A DNA stretch of 64,000 nt from Halichoerus grypus (GCF_964656455.1 NC_135726.1:9252394-9316393); one strand, 5' to 3'. Positions 37,527-51,459 are shown, counted from the stretch's first letter. The notes: generated by a model not told the origin, from the sequence alone. Program-made: numbers and translations.

Positions 37527-40500
37527 AAAATTGCAGATTAATTTTGAGAATATTGTCTTCTTAACAATATTACGTCTCTTGATCCATGAACATGGGATGT
37601 CTTTATATCCCTTTAGGTCTTCTTTAATTTCCTTCTACAATATTATATAGCTTTCAAAATACAAATTTATCACATCTTTCATTAAATGTATTCATAAGTA
37701 TTTTATTCTTTCTGATGCTATGGCAAATAGAATTGATTTCTTAATTTGATTTGGGAATTATTCATTACTAGTGTATAGAAATACAATTGATTTTTGCATA
37801 TTGACTTTTTATCCCCCAACCTTGCTGAAATTATCTATTAGATTTAATTGTTTTTTTAAGTGGCTTTCTTAGTATTTTCTACACTTAAGGTCATTTTGCC
37901 TGCAAATAAAGATAATTTTACTTTTTCCTTTCCAATTGGAATGTCTCCTTCCCACCCCCATTACTCTGACTAGCATTTCCAGCACACTATTGAATGGAAG
38001 TGGTAAGATTTAATATCCTTGTTTTGTTTCCTGATCTTAAAGGGAAAGCATTCAATATTTCAGCATTAAGTAGGTTAGGTGTGGGGTTTTTTTTTTAGAA
38101 GCCCTTTATCAGGTTGAGGAAATGTCCTTGTAATCCAAGTTTGTTGTGTGTTTTTATCACGAAACGGTGTTGGACTTTTTCAAATGCTCTTCCTGTGTCC
38201 AATGGCATATCCTTTATTTTACTGATATGGTATATTACACTGACTTTCAGATGTTAAACCAACCTAGAATTCCTTGGATAAATCACACCTTGCCATAGTG
38301 TATAATCCTTTTTATATATTGCTGCTTTTGGTTTGCTAATATGTTGTTGAAGATGTATACATCTATATTTCTAAGTGATACTGGTCTGTAATTTTCTTGT
38401 GATGTCTTTATCTGGTTTTCAAATCAGACTAATACTGGCCTTATACAGTGAGTTGAGAAGTTTTATTTCCTATTCATTTTTTCTTAGAGTTTGCTAAGAA
38501 TTGGAATTAGTTCATTAATTATTCATAATATTAATGATATTATTAATGATCTCAATGATACTAATTTCATTAAGAATTCATAATAAATGCGTGGTAGAAA
38601 GCATGAATTAATTTATCACTAGAGGAAAAAAGAATTAACTCACTGTTTTTTAAAAAGTATTTATGTAAATCTCATTGCCACTAGGTCTCACTGAGAAACT
38701 ATCTTATTTGTTCTGTTGCCTGATAAAGCTCCAATCCACCATCTACCTAAGACCTAAAAGTGCTGATGTGGCTGAGGTCACCTGTGTTTGGTTGGGATCA
38801 CCTGTTTTCCACTTATGGTCCCCCCAGTTGTCAATGCACAGCCCCCCAACAATCCAGTTACTCTCTGAAGAGGTGGACAAAAAATGCTTTGAGGCATCTG
38901 GTCTACCTAGAACATTCATCAGAGCCTATTTCAAATCAAAACAGAATCTACTCATTTATAACCAAAATAACCCATATTTTGTAGTAAGGCAAGACCATTG
39001 GAAAAAAACTTTGAGAGAGAAATGGGAAAAGGGCCAAGTGAATATATGAATTATATGTGAGCTCCTTTCAGTTTTCATCTCAAATATTTGGTTCACTTTT
39101 TCAGAGTTGTTGACACTTTTTTTTTCTTTTTTTTTTTTCCTTTGAGTGATAAATGGGGATTAGGCATTTATTAATAGCTTTGTGTACATAAGAACCTTAA
39201 GTGATATGTATTATTATCAACATTTTACAAACAGGAAAACAAGAGATTAGAAACACACATCCTATGGTCTGAATAAGAATCAGAAACAGCTAAAATAAAG
39301 AAGCAAATGACTAAGAACAAAACAAAACAAAATAAAATAAGATCAGTTGAGTTCAAAGCTACTGCACAATACCTTCTTTCTTAGATAAGCTCCCTTAAAT
39401 GGGTAGAGACAAGTGCTGACAGAAATTCTAGCTCAGTCATGTCACTATACTTACCTGACTTGCGGTCAGTTCGTTAACGTCTGTAAACCTGTCTCCGCTC
39501 CCTGTAAACTCAAAACAGCAGCATACACCCCTCCCAAGGTTGTGAAGAGTAAAATCCCAGTATTGTGCAAGGTACATGCCAGGTTAAATCATTGTTACTT
39601 CCTTTGTCTCTATACCCTTCCCTTCTATCCACAGGAGAAAATACAACTCTTCAAAGTTGATTTTTGCAGTGTTTCCATGTCTTTAGGATAGGCCTGGGCA
39701 TTTGGAATTTTGACACCACACCTCTTGGCCTCCTCAAGTTACCTTTATCCCTGCCTGTACATTTTCTCAAGGAAATGCAAAACACGTCAAGAAACCTGCT
39801 ACCAAAGACCTCAGCCTGGGGGCATGAATCCACAGAGGACATGGGAAATCCTCTCCTCTTTCACCAAATTTTAATACCCTTCATTAATGTTAATTGCACC
39901 ACCAGAGGCAAAATACGTACCCTGTACCTAAAACTTGTCACCTCCATTAATTAAAAACAGGCTTATGGAATATGAAACTATAAAGTGTTAGACTTTTTTT
40001 AATTGTAAAGACACTTAATTGGCTTGTACAAAAGGAAAAGAATTTCTTTTGCCTCACTTTAATGAGGTTTTTATTATTCAAATGGCACATTTTGCTCAGT
40101 TTTGACTAAAAGCCATTGCAATTCAAAAGGCTCTGAGATGATGAATATTTACAGAATATCAAAAGGAAAGTTCAAACTATAAAGACAGAATGGAAACAAA
40201 AATAGTATCATTCCAATTCCAAAGCTGATGCTGTTAGTCAGCACTCTCTGGGCCTGATTTTTTTTTCTTCTTTGGTGGATTCTGGTCTGTGAGGGGTGAG
40301 CGAGGACAGGGGAGGTCTTCAATATATAGAAGATCCCAATGAAAGGGGGTGTGCTGCTTCTCTGCAGTTCTAATCTACCCAGAGCAAGAGGGGACCCTGG
40401 CTTTCTCTGGGCCTGCTGGGGATGATGCTCCAGGCCCAGTGGGGCCAACACATTCCTTTGGACCAGAGAACACCTGTTCAATAGTAAGGAGAGTGGTGAT

Positions 40501-40724
40501 CCTGTTATTTAGCAGGGGACAGTGCTCCTGCTCATCCATGGAAGCAATGATGGGCCAAGCTTTTGAGCCAGTCACAGTAGCCTTAAGTGATCTTCCTACC
40601 GAAAGAGTGCCAGATGGGGACGATAAACGGAAGGAGGTCCTAGTGCAAAGGCTTTCAGATAGCTGATCTCTAAGTTTTCCTCTCACTCCCCTCCGGTTTT
40701 GTTTTGTTTTTGTTTTTGTTTTTC

Positions 40725-40795
40725 CTTTTAAATGCAGATATAACTGACATACCACACTGTATTTGTTTCAGGTGTACAACTCTTCGAGCATCCCA
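40725..40795 (-). repeat. L1M-like fragment, antisense
   Basis: Contains ataactgacataccacactg and gtttcaggtgtacaac, typical of an antisense L1M 3' UTR. It follows a (GTTTT)-like run at about 40700-40724. Confidence 0.5.
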
Positions 40796-42239
40796 CCCAT
40801 TGACTATGCCTTTCTCTCCCTCTCTTTCTAGCCTTTCCAGTAGCTCATGCTTCATGGGCTCATTCCTGCTGCCTTCAGGCTAATCAGATTTTTTTTGACC
40901 ATCTACAAAGGGAAAATGGGCAAAGTGGAAAAAAGAAACCAAAAGGAAGGAGGACAGACAGGAGAGAGAAGGCCAGAAAGAGAAAAACATCTATATGACA
41001 TTGGGGCTCTTCCAAATGGCACTAGCCTCTCTCTTCCCATTTGTGGACTACAGTTTTGAAATATTTGTCTCCATTCTTTGCCCCAAGTCACCCACTTCTT
41101 ATCACCAAGCTGAGTGAATTCTTTCCCATTACCCTCCAGATTCTCTCAAAGCCACCTGGAGAGCTATGGCTTCCCAATCAAGAAACCCAACAACCTCCCC
41201 TCTGTTGAAACCAGACTTCTCTGTCGCAATGGACCTCCTCCTAATGTTGCCACTGCCCCATCTTCTGTCTCTTCCAGCCCTCCCTCTCCCAGCCAGGGAC
41301 TCCAAACAACACGTCTATAAAGATGAACTTCACACCCACAGCTCCAGCCCCCATATTCCTCCCAGGTTCCAGAATCTCATTCATATCCACCCCAATTCTG
41401 AACTCTTCATCTTCATCTTTCCACTTCCTAATCTCCTTATTTCTAGTGGGTGATGATACTCTCTAACTGGCCCCCTAATTAGTAACTCTTAGGAAACATT
41501 TGCTACTCCCTCTTCTCCCTTAGTCTCTATGACTAGTCAACACCAACATCTCTAGAGACTATTAATACTTTTCCAGTCCCCTACATTTCCAATGGAATGA
41601 GCATTAAGATGTCCTGTCTAGATCTCAATTATGGGTCCAGTGTATCCCTTCACCACTGCTGAGAGCAGACTTCTCCAGAAAATTGTCCTTGACTGATGGT
41701 CACCATCATATCTGGAAAGTCATGCCCCAGACCCAGTTGCTCTGCTAACAAGGAGGACAGCTCTGGTATAAGTCCTTCTCCAGGAACGTGTGGCATCAGG
41801 CTGAAGCTAGTCTCGAGTGAAACACAATCTGTTTTCCTCCCTACCTTCTTCTGAGAATACTCCCCCAGTAAATCATCAATAAATACGTCCCTCTATCAGG
41901 CCTGATTTCTGGGGAACTCAAGCTAAGACAACCACCAGCACTCCATAACCTGTTGCCTTTAGCTCTGGCCACTGCAACAGCCCAGACCTGGTCTTGCTAC
42001 CTCTACTTGCTCCCTTATTTGACCTATCATGAATACTGGGGGTCCCGTTAAACACATTCTGAGAGTCTAACAGAAAAACTGATGAAGGTATTTAAAAATT
42101 GATAAAACTAGATTACAAATAACCAGTACAAGATTTAACATGTTAAAATCCTCTAGTAGCAATAGTTAAAATATTTCCTACCAATGAAATTAGCAGATTT
42201 ATTTATAATATTATTATATTGTTATTATGTTATACAAAG

Positions 42240-42334
42240 CTGATAGGAATATATATTCCTGCACCCTGAATACGTGTTGTTTGAAGCCAGTACATTTGTG
42301 GTAATTTATTACAACAGCAATAGAAAACTAACAG
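42240..42334 (+). repeat. MaLR-type LTR end, degenerate
   Basis: Contains ttgtttgaagccagtacatt and taatttattacaacagcaat followed by agaaaactaacag, resembling the 3' end of MLT1/MST-type LTRs. Fragmentary; family assignment is from memory. Confidence 0.38.
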
Positions 42335-42404
42335 AGTCAGGTAATAAACATTTGCTCTTTTAAGTCACTAACTTTTGGGAGTAATTTAACAGCAACAGAT
42401 AACT

Positions 42405-42710
42405 AGTATATGGATCATGCTATGTGAGAGAAAAACCAAACACAAAAAGCTACATATGGAATACATGTATTTATGTAACATTCTGGAAAAGGCAAAACTC
42501 TAGAGACAGAAAAAAAATCAATGGTTGCCAAGGGCTGCGTGCAGAGGTGGGAATGACTACAAAAAGGCACAGGGGAAATTTGGGGGGTAAGGGAACTGCT
42601 CTATATCTTGACTAGGTGACTCCATGACTGTGTGTTTGTTAGAACTTACCGAACTCTATTATTAGAAGGTGAATTTTACTATATAGAAAATGCAACTTAA
42701 AAAAAATGTA
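42405..42710 (+). repeat. L1M 3' end relic
   Basis: Contains tggttgccaagggctg, a G-rich segment and ggtgaattttactatatag, as in other L1M 3' ends here. Confidence 0.62.
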
Positions 42711-43484
42711 GAAACACAAGAGTGCTTTGTGTGCTTCCAAAGGCCCGAATCACAGCCCCAGGATAAGGGACTGGTGTATTTGTGTGCTGACTGCACCTAG
42801 TGGGTCCACGGAAGTTGCGCCTATTCATCTCCGCATCTCTGGACCGACTCGCAGAGCACCATGTGCCTGACCGGTGATGAATACAAAACTGTTAAATCTG
42901 ACTGAAGTCAAGTAGACTATGCATGGACTATTTACGATGCACCTTGCCCCCGGTAGCAGCAAACACCTGAGAAGAAACATGTTAAAATCTACTTGCAGAG
43001 AGAACAGGTCAACATTAACAGTGTAGAGACGAGAGAATACTTGGCCCATGTCTACGGCACCCATGCTGACTGCCCCCCCGTCCTTTCAAAAGCCAGTTCA
43101 AACCCCTGTGGAACCTTCCTGGACCACTGAACCCGTAAGAACGGCTCCTCCTCTGAATGTGTACAGCATTCAGCATCTGTGTAATTCCTCAGGCAACTCC
43201 TGAACCTCATTGCGGCAAGAACTCCCTGGAAGTCCTGACCAATAACAAAAATCCTTTCCTATGAAATTTTATGTTCTATGTATAAGTGTTGTAACAGCAG
43301 GGGTGCAGTTCCACAGTGTTGTCATCCTCTAAAAATATGAGAATGTTCAATAAGCATCTATTTGAACACAGGGGTCTAGTAAACATGAACCGAGAGAGAG
43401 GCCTAGACTTGTTCCTTGCCTGGGACAGTCATATGATGTCAGTCTGAGGAAACATTGCTGGTAGTTCTTGGCACGTCAATATGC

Positions 43485-43620
43485 TATTTTAATAATCATG
43501 GCAACCCATAAGGTAGACGGCATCATTACCATTTTACAGAGGAAAACACTAAGGTTCAAAATGTTTCTTGCCAAGTAGGTGAAGAAGCCAGACTGAAACC
43601 TAGGAATATCTGCCACCAAA
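43485..43620 (-). repeat. MIR relic
   Basis: The + strand reads atcattaccattttacagag, then gaaaacactaaggttcaaa and ccagactgaaacctagg, a reversed MIR. Confidence 0.55.
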
Positions 43621-46600
43621 ATCTTTTCTTAGGCAGGAAAACACAGAGGCTTTACAACCAGGGAATAAGGAAGGCTTGCTGTGTGGAGCCAGGGGCTTGA
43701 ACACAGAGAGTGGGCGATGTGAATGGCACCCCACACCCTGAACATCCACAAGCAGCAGCGCTCTGATAATGACGTTAAGAAATTAAACTCGAATAAAACG
43801 CCAGAACTTCAGCCTATCTCCAACCTGGCTCTCACCCAGGGTGACGGAATGTGTGAGGGTTCCTGGACAGCAGAGCAATTAGGGATGTTGGTATCACAGG
43901 ACTTTCTGATCCTTGCTGACACACGGACACACAGTGCTTTCTTGCCTCACTCTACTTGTCCCCTTAGATGGACCCAAGGGGGGGGGTCCCTCACTCTGTC
44001 CCAGCTGTACCTTCTACACATCACAACCCACCCCGTCCCCCAAGGACTACTCATGACCCTTCTTGCTTGAAGAATCCTTGCTCCTCATCTGGAAGATGGG
44101 TACTATCTCCCTCTTCTGAAGTTCCTAGACACTTTCCCGGAACCTTTTACAAGGCTGACAACAGTGTGATTGACAGAGAGACAGATATAACCAAAGGACA
44201 CAAGGTCCTTCGACCTACGACCACTAGACAAATGCATGGGACAGGAGATCCAGCTGTTTCCCATGTTCCCTGACCTACAGGTCCCCGACAAGACACCAAT
44301 CTCCTACTGACACGGACCCCTCGAGGGCCAGGATCCTGTCTGTTTCCTCCACAAACATCAATTGCCATTCTCAACCCTGCCAACTATTTTGAATGCTCAT
44401 CAGTAACTGGCAATGACCCAACCCTAGCACTTCGTAAGAGTTTATTGTAAACAGAACATCAGCTTCTGAGCTGTAGCATCTCCCAGGAGGCTGGGGCTTC
44501 AATTCTGCCTGGGGTGTGTCCATTCCTACATTGCTTAACTCTTTGTGACACAATCCATCTGTTATCTTCACCAGCAGACTACAATCAATGTCCCTAGGAA
44601 AGAAGTCTTTGTTTGCCCAGCCTTTGTTTGCATGCAGTAAGAAGTAAGTCTTTTGTACATCAGGAATGAAGGAATTAATGCTCTGAATCAATGCTATTTT
44701 CCCAGTGACATTTGGTTTGCAAATCACATTCCATAGCCATGTTTTACAATTTATTATTACCTAAAATATGGCAAAAGAAGCAGGGGAAAAGTGGATTGGT
44801 TCTAGCTGATCCATGAAGACTGAGTTATTTATGCTTTGAGGACAAGACCAGTCCGTTATGATCCAAGCAACCTAAGAACCATACATAATGTCAAACCTGA
44901 GCACAGAGAAGGTGCTTCGAGTCTATGAAGAGCAGTAGCAACCATCATGGGATTGAATTACAGTGAGGATTTGTAAACTGAATCATAACATGCTCCAGAA
45001 AACGAGACAGACCTTTACAGGCTAAATAAACACCCTGCGGAACATTAACACAATTGTGGCTTTGGGGGATTCCATCTCAGACACAGCAAAAGAATGAGCT
45101 AAGTGTAATGTTATGTAAAGGAAAATACTTTTCAATTCCTCCTTGAAACAGAATGTCACACCATCTGGGGCATTTCTCAAGCGAGCTGTGGGAATTCATA
45201 CTATATGGAAATACTCTGAAATTCAAAAGAAAGGGCCTAAGGACCCAAAGTCCCAAAAACAACTGTTTCTCAGACTTACTAAGTATTAGGTTTTCTTTTT
45301 CTTCCAGAAAAGGGGGAGGAAAAAATTACTGTAGAATTCCAAGGTGGATCTCTGCTCAGATCGCTAGGGCTGGCTTATTTTGAACTCACGGATGGCAGCA
45401 TAAGCTAGAACACAGCCATTCTCTCATACAGCTATCTCCAGCCCAGCGAAGGTTCCAGACTCTCCAGCAGTCCACCAAGACCTCAACTGCCCAAGATGCA
45501 GTGTGCACACCAACAGTAAAAGTCAAGGGGACTTTAGGTGGTATATGGACAAACTTAAAAAAAAAAAAAAAATGCTTGTTTATGGTAACATACTGGAAAA
45601 AAATAAATAATCAGCCACTCAAACTCACAATGACAATAATGATTAAAGGGAAAGACAGTATCCACCTTGTTTGATAGTGGTAAAAATTAGAGAAAAATGT
45701 AAACTGCTTAACATCAGCTGAGAGATGGTATCTAAAACAGACTATTTTTTCTTGGCTGCCTGTTTCCTAGACCTTGGCTACACTTTGGGGACATGCTATC
45801 TATCAATAATTCAGAGATATAGAATATGTATATAACTGTCTCCCATATTTATAAAATACCTATACTTGGTTTCCCATGTTCTCACCCGATATCTCTGGTA
45901 GGTAAGAGCCTCAATAAATATGCAAGGAAATCAAGCAAATAAAACAAGAGAAATTGGAACACATAAAATCAACATCAGCTTAGGTGGTCAGTGACTGTCT
46001 AGCTGTGCTTCTAAAATTTGAAGGATCCACATGTTTTCAGAATTTAAGGACACCATCAAGTATTAACGTAATAATTAACCTAGAGTGGATTCTGCTGTTA
46101 AGATAACCCAGCTACACTTTTCTTTTTTTTTTTTTTCCTAAGTTGGACTAAAGAAAATAATCCAAACCAATCAGCAGGAATAGAGCAGAGCACTGGCTGT
46201 ATCCCAGGAGACCACCAGGAATTTTTCATTTCATGCACCATTTACAACTTCTTATAGTGAATTCCAGAACATCAGTACATACACTTAACAGAAAATAGAA
46301 ATACTCTTGTTTTTGTTATTTCCTTAAATTTTTGCCTCATGTCCATTACCTTGATTATATTTTCCCATCCTATCATATACTGGCCCAGCAGCAAAATCTC
46401 AACCTCACTGATTCTAAATGGGGCAAGATGTACAACAGGAAAATACCTACATCTCTTGCCAAGGGGGCATTCTAGGAAAAATGCATCAATTTGGTAATTA
46501 CGCCACTAAGAGCACTTAATCCAAATAACATGATATCTCAAATGCAGGTCTGACCCTTTGGTGTTAATGGTCCACTTGTTTCCAACTTTCACTCCTGCCT

Positions 46601-49076
46601 TTGCATTCAGTACTTTATTGCCCTGTGTTCTGGCTCCCTGGGAATATTTAATAAATTGGACAATCAATGATAAGCACAATAAGGATGGAAGAGTGGGAAA
46701 GGTAAGGATAAATTCAACCACACTCATAAGCCAGTAACTTCACTTGAACGTAGCTCCTACAGATTGAGAAAATGCAGATGAACCAGAGTCTCTCTTGGCA
46801 AATTCCCATTTGCTCATCTAACAAATGAATGATGGTCATGTCCTACAGAAATTCACTCGTGATATGAAAGAAGTTTTGGGAGGCCAAACTGGAGTTCAAT
46901 AAACGCCACAAGGGAACTCAGAGAATGTGAATATTATTCATATGAATTCGGGAATGGAAGAAGCTGGTGGACAGGGAGCAGGGGCTGGGATTATTTAGAA
47001 GAGGGAGCTGGTTACTTTCTCCATGATGCTCAGTTTTCTCGGACACAAAAAGGAGAAAGTCACAACAGTGGGCTAGAAATCCCTGAAGGGCTGAGCGTGT
47101 CTCTGAAGTCACCCTTGTGCTCCCACAGCCAGCGCCATGCCCGAGATGCAACAGAAGTTTGGAATTACGGAATGCTTGAGAATCAAATAAGATCGTGCTG
47201 GTGACAGAGGTCTGCATCCTTGCTCGCATGACTCAAGCACGGCATGCACACAGTCAGTACTTGGGTTTTAACCCATGGAGCCTCTCTCTGTGTCAGCTTC
47301 ATCCCAATGCAGTCATTTATGCACCACCTGCCTAATTTTTGTCAAATGTAAGGACCACCTATATTCACTTAAAAAAAAAAAATGTACTGGAAACCAACAC
47401 ATCTGTATTTCTCAGTCTTGTCCTTTGCAAAAACAGCTGCTGAGTAGAGTTGCTGCTCTGGTTTTAGTTTTTAAAAATTAGTATGTGTTAAGATAAACAG
47501 AATATTTGCCTGTGTCCATCTTATACATAAACAGCGATGTGAGAACTTTGGGAGACTGCTCGATGGCTCACAGAGCTCGTGCAATTTGGCTGCCTAGCAG
47601 CGGGAGTAATTAAATGAACAGTGCATGTGGCCTTAGAAAACACATCCATTACAAAGAAATCAGAATTCTCCAGGACACCTGAGTGAAGGACTAGAGCCAG
47701 CAGTAAATTATTTGGCCATCCCTACTAAGAACACATTTGCCCTCACAACTAAAAACAATGCCTTCTCTCTTTGACTACGATTTCCTTGTGGGGGTAGGGG
47801 GTGTCCTTATATCCATACCAAGCAGAGTGTAGTACAGGACCCTGCTTATAGGGGATTCCTGGCATTTGTCGACAAGGTTAAAATAATACCTGGGCATCTT
47901 CTATAAGTAAAATGCATTCCTCCAAGCATTCTATTCTGTTGACAAGTAGGGAATATAAAGTCAATGAAGAAATAACTTGCCTTTCTGAAAACAAATTAGC
48001 ATTCCTTCAAATTAAAATTACATTTTATGGCCATAAAGTAATATTAAGCATTACAAGTCATTATTTATAAACTTCTGCAATACCAACCTGTTAAATAAAT
48101 TCTGCTAAATTCTGCTAAAAAATCTTGGGAACATTCATTTTTTAATATATTTATAGAACAGCTGTCTAAGTAGCAGATGATGATTTCATTACCATTATGC
48201 AAAAGAGCTTATTGAAAATATACCTTATATGGTCACAGTGAAGGGAGGGGGTTTTAATGTAAGATGGCAGAGGTGAACTTACATGGACATCAGGGGAAAA
48301 AAACTTAGTTGGGGAATGTGTTTAAGTGCATGGTCAAGTTACTCAAACAATAAAACATCTCATGCATTTTGTACATTCCCTTGCCAATGAGGACTCCTGC
48401 CTCTGTTTTGCCTAGAGATATATGGAGCTGTAATCGAGTTCAGAAAGCCCCTGACAGCCATGTGCTGCCATTCAGACCTGCAAGATTCCATATTATGATA
48501 AAAATTAATGTACTCTGACATCCTCTGGGACTCCCTGGGCCCTGGGAATAGCTAATGAAGAAATACAACCTTGCTGGAGAACAGCACACAGCTCTGGAGT
48601 TAAGGATTAATTCAGATGTGGTAGCAGTGTGGCCCCTCTGTCATCAGCTGTAAAGTAACCAGACCCCAGTGCCAAAGGGAGTCAGCCATGATTGGTCAGA
48701 ATTATTCCCTGGGTCAGGAGAGGTCAAATAAACAAGAAGCTTTACAAAATAATTGAGCCCAAGCTGGAGGCAGCCTGTCACTTTGTGAGAGTGGCTCTCT
48801 TCTTAAACCAAAAAAAAGGGTAACTGCAACATCTGGTGTCTCATATTGGCTGTGATCCTGGACTTGAAGACTTCTTCCCAGGAGACATGCTTCCTAGGCG
48901 ATTACAAGACCACTGGGCGAGTCCCTCAAGAGGGACTCAGAAAGGGTCTTGGTGTTGAGCGTGGGAGGAATACTGGTCCCCAGAGACTTGTTTCACTGTC
49001 CCCACCAGCCTACCACCCAACACCTTTAACCTCCAAGTATCATGATTTCCCCCAAGAAGGCAAGGCACTGGGAATA

Positions 49077-49558
49077 ACGTTCATGGCAGCATTATTCATA
49101 ATAGCCAAAAAGTGGAAATAAGCCCAATGTCCACCAACTGATGCATGGATCAACAAAATGTGGTCTACCTGTCTAACAGAATATTATTTAGCAATGCTAT
49201 AAAAAGCAATGAAGTGGTGATCATGCTATGACATGGATGAACCTTGAGAACATTATACAAAGTGAAAGAAGCCAGTTGCAAACGACGACGTATTGCATGA
49301 TTCCACTGACATGGAATGTCCAGAAGAGGCAAATCGGCCGACAGAAAAATTAGCTGTTGCCTAGGGCTACAGTGGTGGAGGGAGGTGGGAAATGACTGCT
49401 AAAGAGCACAGGCATGGTTTTCTTTTTAGAGTGATTAAAATGTTCTGGAATTATTGGTAATGGCTGTACAATTCAGTGGATAGAATAAGAACTACTGAGC
49501 TGTACACTTTAAAATGATCAATTTTATGGTATACAATTATATCTCAATTACAAAAAAT
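49077..49558 (+). repeat. L1M 3' end relic
   Basis: Clear old L1 text: gttcatggcagcattattca, aataagcccaatgtccaccaac, gacatggatgaaccttgagaac, and the ending attttatggtatacaattatatctcaat. No long frame survives. Confidence 0.82.
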
Positions 49559-49883
49559 CCCAGGGTTCGGAGAAACCTACCCTGACATTCTCAGAATGAG
49601 TTAGGTGGCCTCCAGCTGGGCTCCTTCCCCTCCCCCAGTTGGGGCAGCTGTGGCTTAACCACTCTCCAGACCCCGTCCACCTTTATCCTCATATTTCCAC
49701 TGTGAACAGAAAATGAGACTAACTCAAGATATAGCAAGTTCAATGAAAATAAGGTTATGTGTGTTTTTTTTAATTAATAGGTTACACAAAGCTACATCAT
49801 TTAAGTTTGTGACATTATTTCAACCTATTATTGGAATCTTAACATGTCAGACTGAATTTATTTCTAACAACTAAATGTTGGCC

Positions 49884-50085
49884 TTTTTTTTTAAGATTTT
49901 ATGTATTTATTGGACAGAGAGAGAAAGAGCGAGCAGAAGCAGGGGGAGTGGCAGGCAGAGGCAGAGGGAGAAGCAGGCTCCCCACAGAGCAGGGGGAGCC
50001 CGATGTGGGACTTGATCCCAGGACTCCGGGATCATGACCTGAGCCAAAGGCAGGCGCTTAACCAACTGAGCCACCCAGGGGCCCC
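49884..50085 (-). mobile_element. CAN-SINE
   Basis: Reverse-orientation CAN-SINE: T-run with ttaagatttta, GA-rich tail region, aagcaggctccccacagagc body and gagccacccaggggcccc head. The flanking duplication is not clear. It lies between two old L1M 3' ends. Confidence 0.93.
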
Positions 50086-50294
50086 AGCCATTTTTTTAAA
50101 AGATTAGGTTGAAATTTTCACTTTTTTTTTCTTTCTTTGACATATTAGTCCCTGAATTTTCTACAAACTACAGCATTATTTTGCATTTTTTAAGACTGAT
50201 TAAATAAGTTTACTTATATGCAATGCATTCCTGTAAAGCACTTAAAATTTAAGTTATAGAAATATGTTTGATGACATAAAAAATGCCCATGTAA

Positions 50295-51260
50295 GAGAAT
50301 ATATGTCACATAACCCCTTCCCACCCACTAGGGTGGCTACAATAAAAAAAAAATGGCTTTAATTTAAAAAGAAAAAGAATGGGGGGCCTGGGTGGCTCAG
50401 TCGATTAAGCATCTGCCTTTGGCTCAGGTCATAATCTCAGGATCCTGGGATCAAGCCCCGCATCAGGCTCCCTGCTCAGTGGGGAGCCTGCTTCTCCCTC
50501 TTCCTCTGCCTGCTATTCTCCCTGCTTGTGCGTGCTCTCTCTGTCAAATAAATAAATAAAATCTTAAAAAAAAAAAAAAAAAAAGAACACTAACAAATGT
50601 TGACGAAGTTGTGGAGAACCTGGAACCCTCGGACACTGCTGGGAGGAACGTAAAATGGTGTAGCAGCTGCGGGAAAGTTTGACGGTTCCTCAAAAAGTTA
50701 AACATAAAGTCATCACCTGACCCCGCAATTCCACTTCTGGGCATATACCCAAGAGAAATGACAATATGCATCCACACAGAACTCTGTACACAAATGTTCA
50801 CACAAGCATTATTCTTAACAGCCCAAAAGCATAAATGGCCCAAATGTTGATCAAGATGATGAATGAATATAGCAAGTATGATATCAATACAATGGAATCT
50901 TATTTAGCACTAAGAAAGACTGGAATACCAATACATGTGGAAGATGGCTGAATCTTGAAAACATTATGCTAAGAGAAAGAAGCCAGACACGAAAGGCCAC
51001 AAATCCAGAGACAGAGACAGGAAGTAGATTACTGGTTGCCGGGGAGGTGCTGGGAGTGGGGAGGAACTGGGGAGGAACTGGAGAGTAACAGCTAATGGGT
51101 AAGGGGGTTCGTTTAGGATAATGAAAATGTTCTGGAATTCAATCATGGTAATGGTTGGACAACCTGGTGAATATACTAAAAACCAATGAAGTGAACACCT
51201 TAAAGTGGTGAATTTCATGATATATGAATTATCTCTCAATAAAAAATGAATAAAGAATTT
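50295..51260 (+). repeat. L1M 3' end relic, interrupted by a CAN-SINE
   Basis: Starts near tagggtggctacaataaaa and resumes after the SINE with aacactaacaaatgttgacg. It continues through gggcatatacccaagagaaatg and ends tgaattatctctcaataaaa. It is a second, separate copy of the element type at 49077-49558. Confidence 0.82.
50381..50584 (+). mobile_element. CAN-SINE nested in an L1M relic
   Basis: Forward CAN-SINE beginning ggggggcctgggtggctcag, with ctgcctttggctcaggtc, aataaataaaatctt and an A tail of about 19. It splits the L1M element at 50295-51260. Short A-rich flanks (aaaaagaa) may be the duplication. Antisense to WWOX. Confidence 0.95.
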
Positions 51261-51430
51261 TTTTTCTTTTTAAGAATCTACGAACACAGAACAAAAATGG
51301 GTACATCAAACTGTTAACATGGATTGTCTTGGATGGTGGAATTATGGTTAACTTGTGCTTTATTCTGTATGTTTCTCCATAATTTCAAAAATGTTCCATA
51401 AGACTTATATAGTGCTTTTAAAATCTACAA
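51260..51430 (+). repeat. L1M-like 3' UTR tail
   Basis: Includes ggtacatcaaactgttaac-type text and gtttctccataatttcaaa before an A/GA tract, resembling the tail region of old L1 elements. Low certainty. Confidence 0.35.
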
Positions 51431-51459
51431 AAAAAAAAAAAGAGAGAGAGAGAGAGAGT
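51429..51459 (+). repeat. A-run with (GA)n
   Basis: Thirteen A then eight or nine GA units, at the end of L1M-like sequence. Confidence 0.85.

Larger units (their letters stand above)
36600..38510 (-). repeat. Old L1 ORF2 relic, antisense on the + strand
   Basis: The minus strand carries degenerate L1 ORF2 reverse-transcriptase-to-3' region; for example aggagctaaaactaaaactc and ggcaatggtttcttagatag near 36640-36720 match the usual ORF2 text. It is broken by many stops and by two CAN-SINEs (36815-37010 and 37339-37526). The boundaries are approximate. Confidence 0.8.

Noticed and set aside
38675..39049. 124-codon open frame on the + strand
   Set aside because: No recognisable domain; it lies in intronic DNA after an L1 relic and is not flanked by splice signals that would join it to WWOX.
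48600..48860. Possible LTR end with a primer-binding-site-like tctggtgtctcatattgg near 48833
   Set aside because: No matching second LTR, no paired TG...CA termini that I can fix, and no retroviral coding sequence nearby; too weak to annotate.
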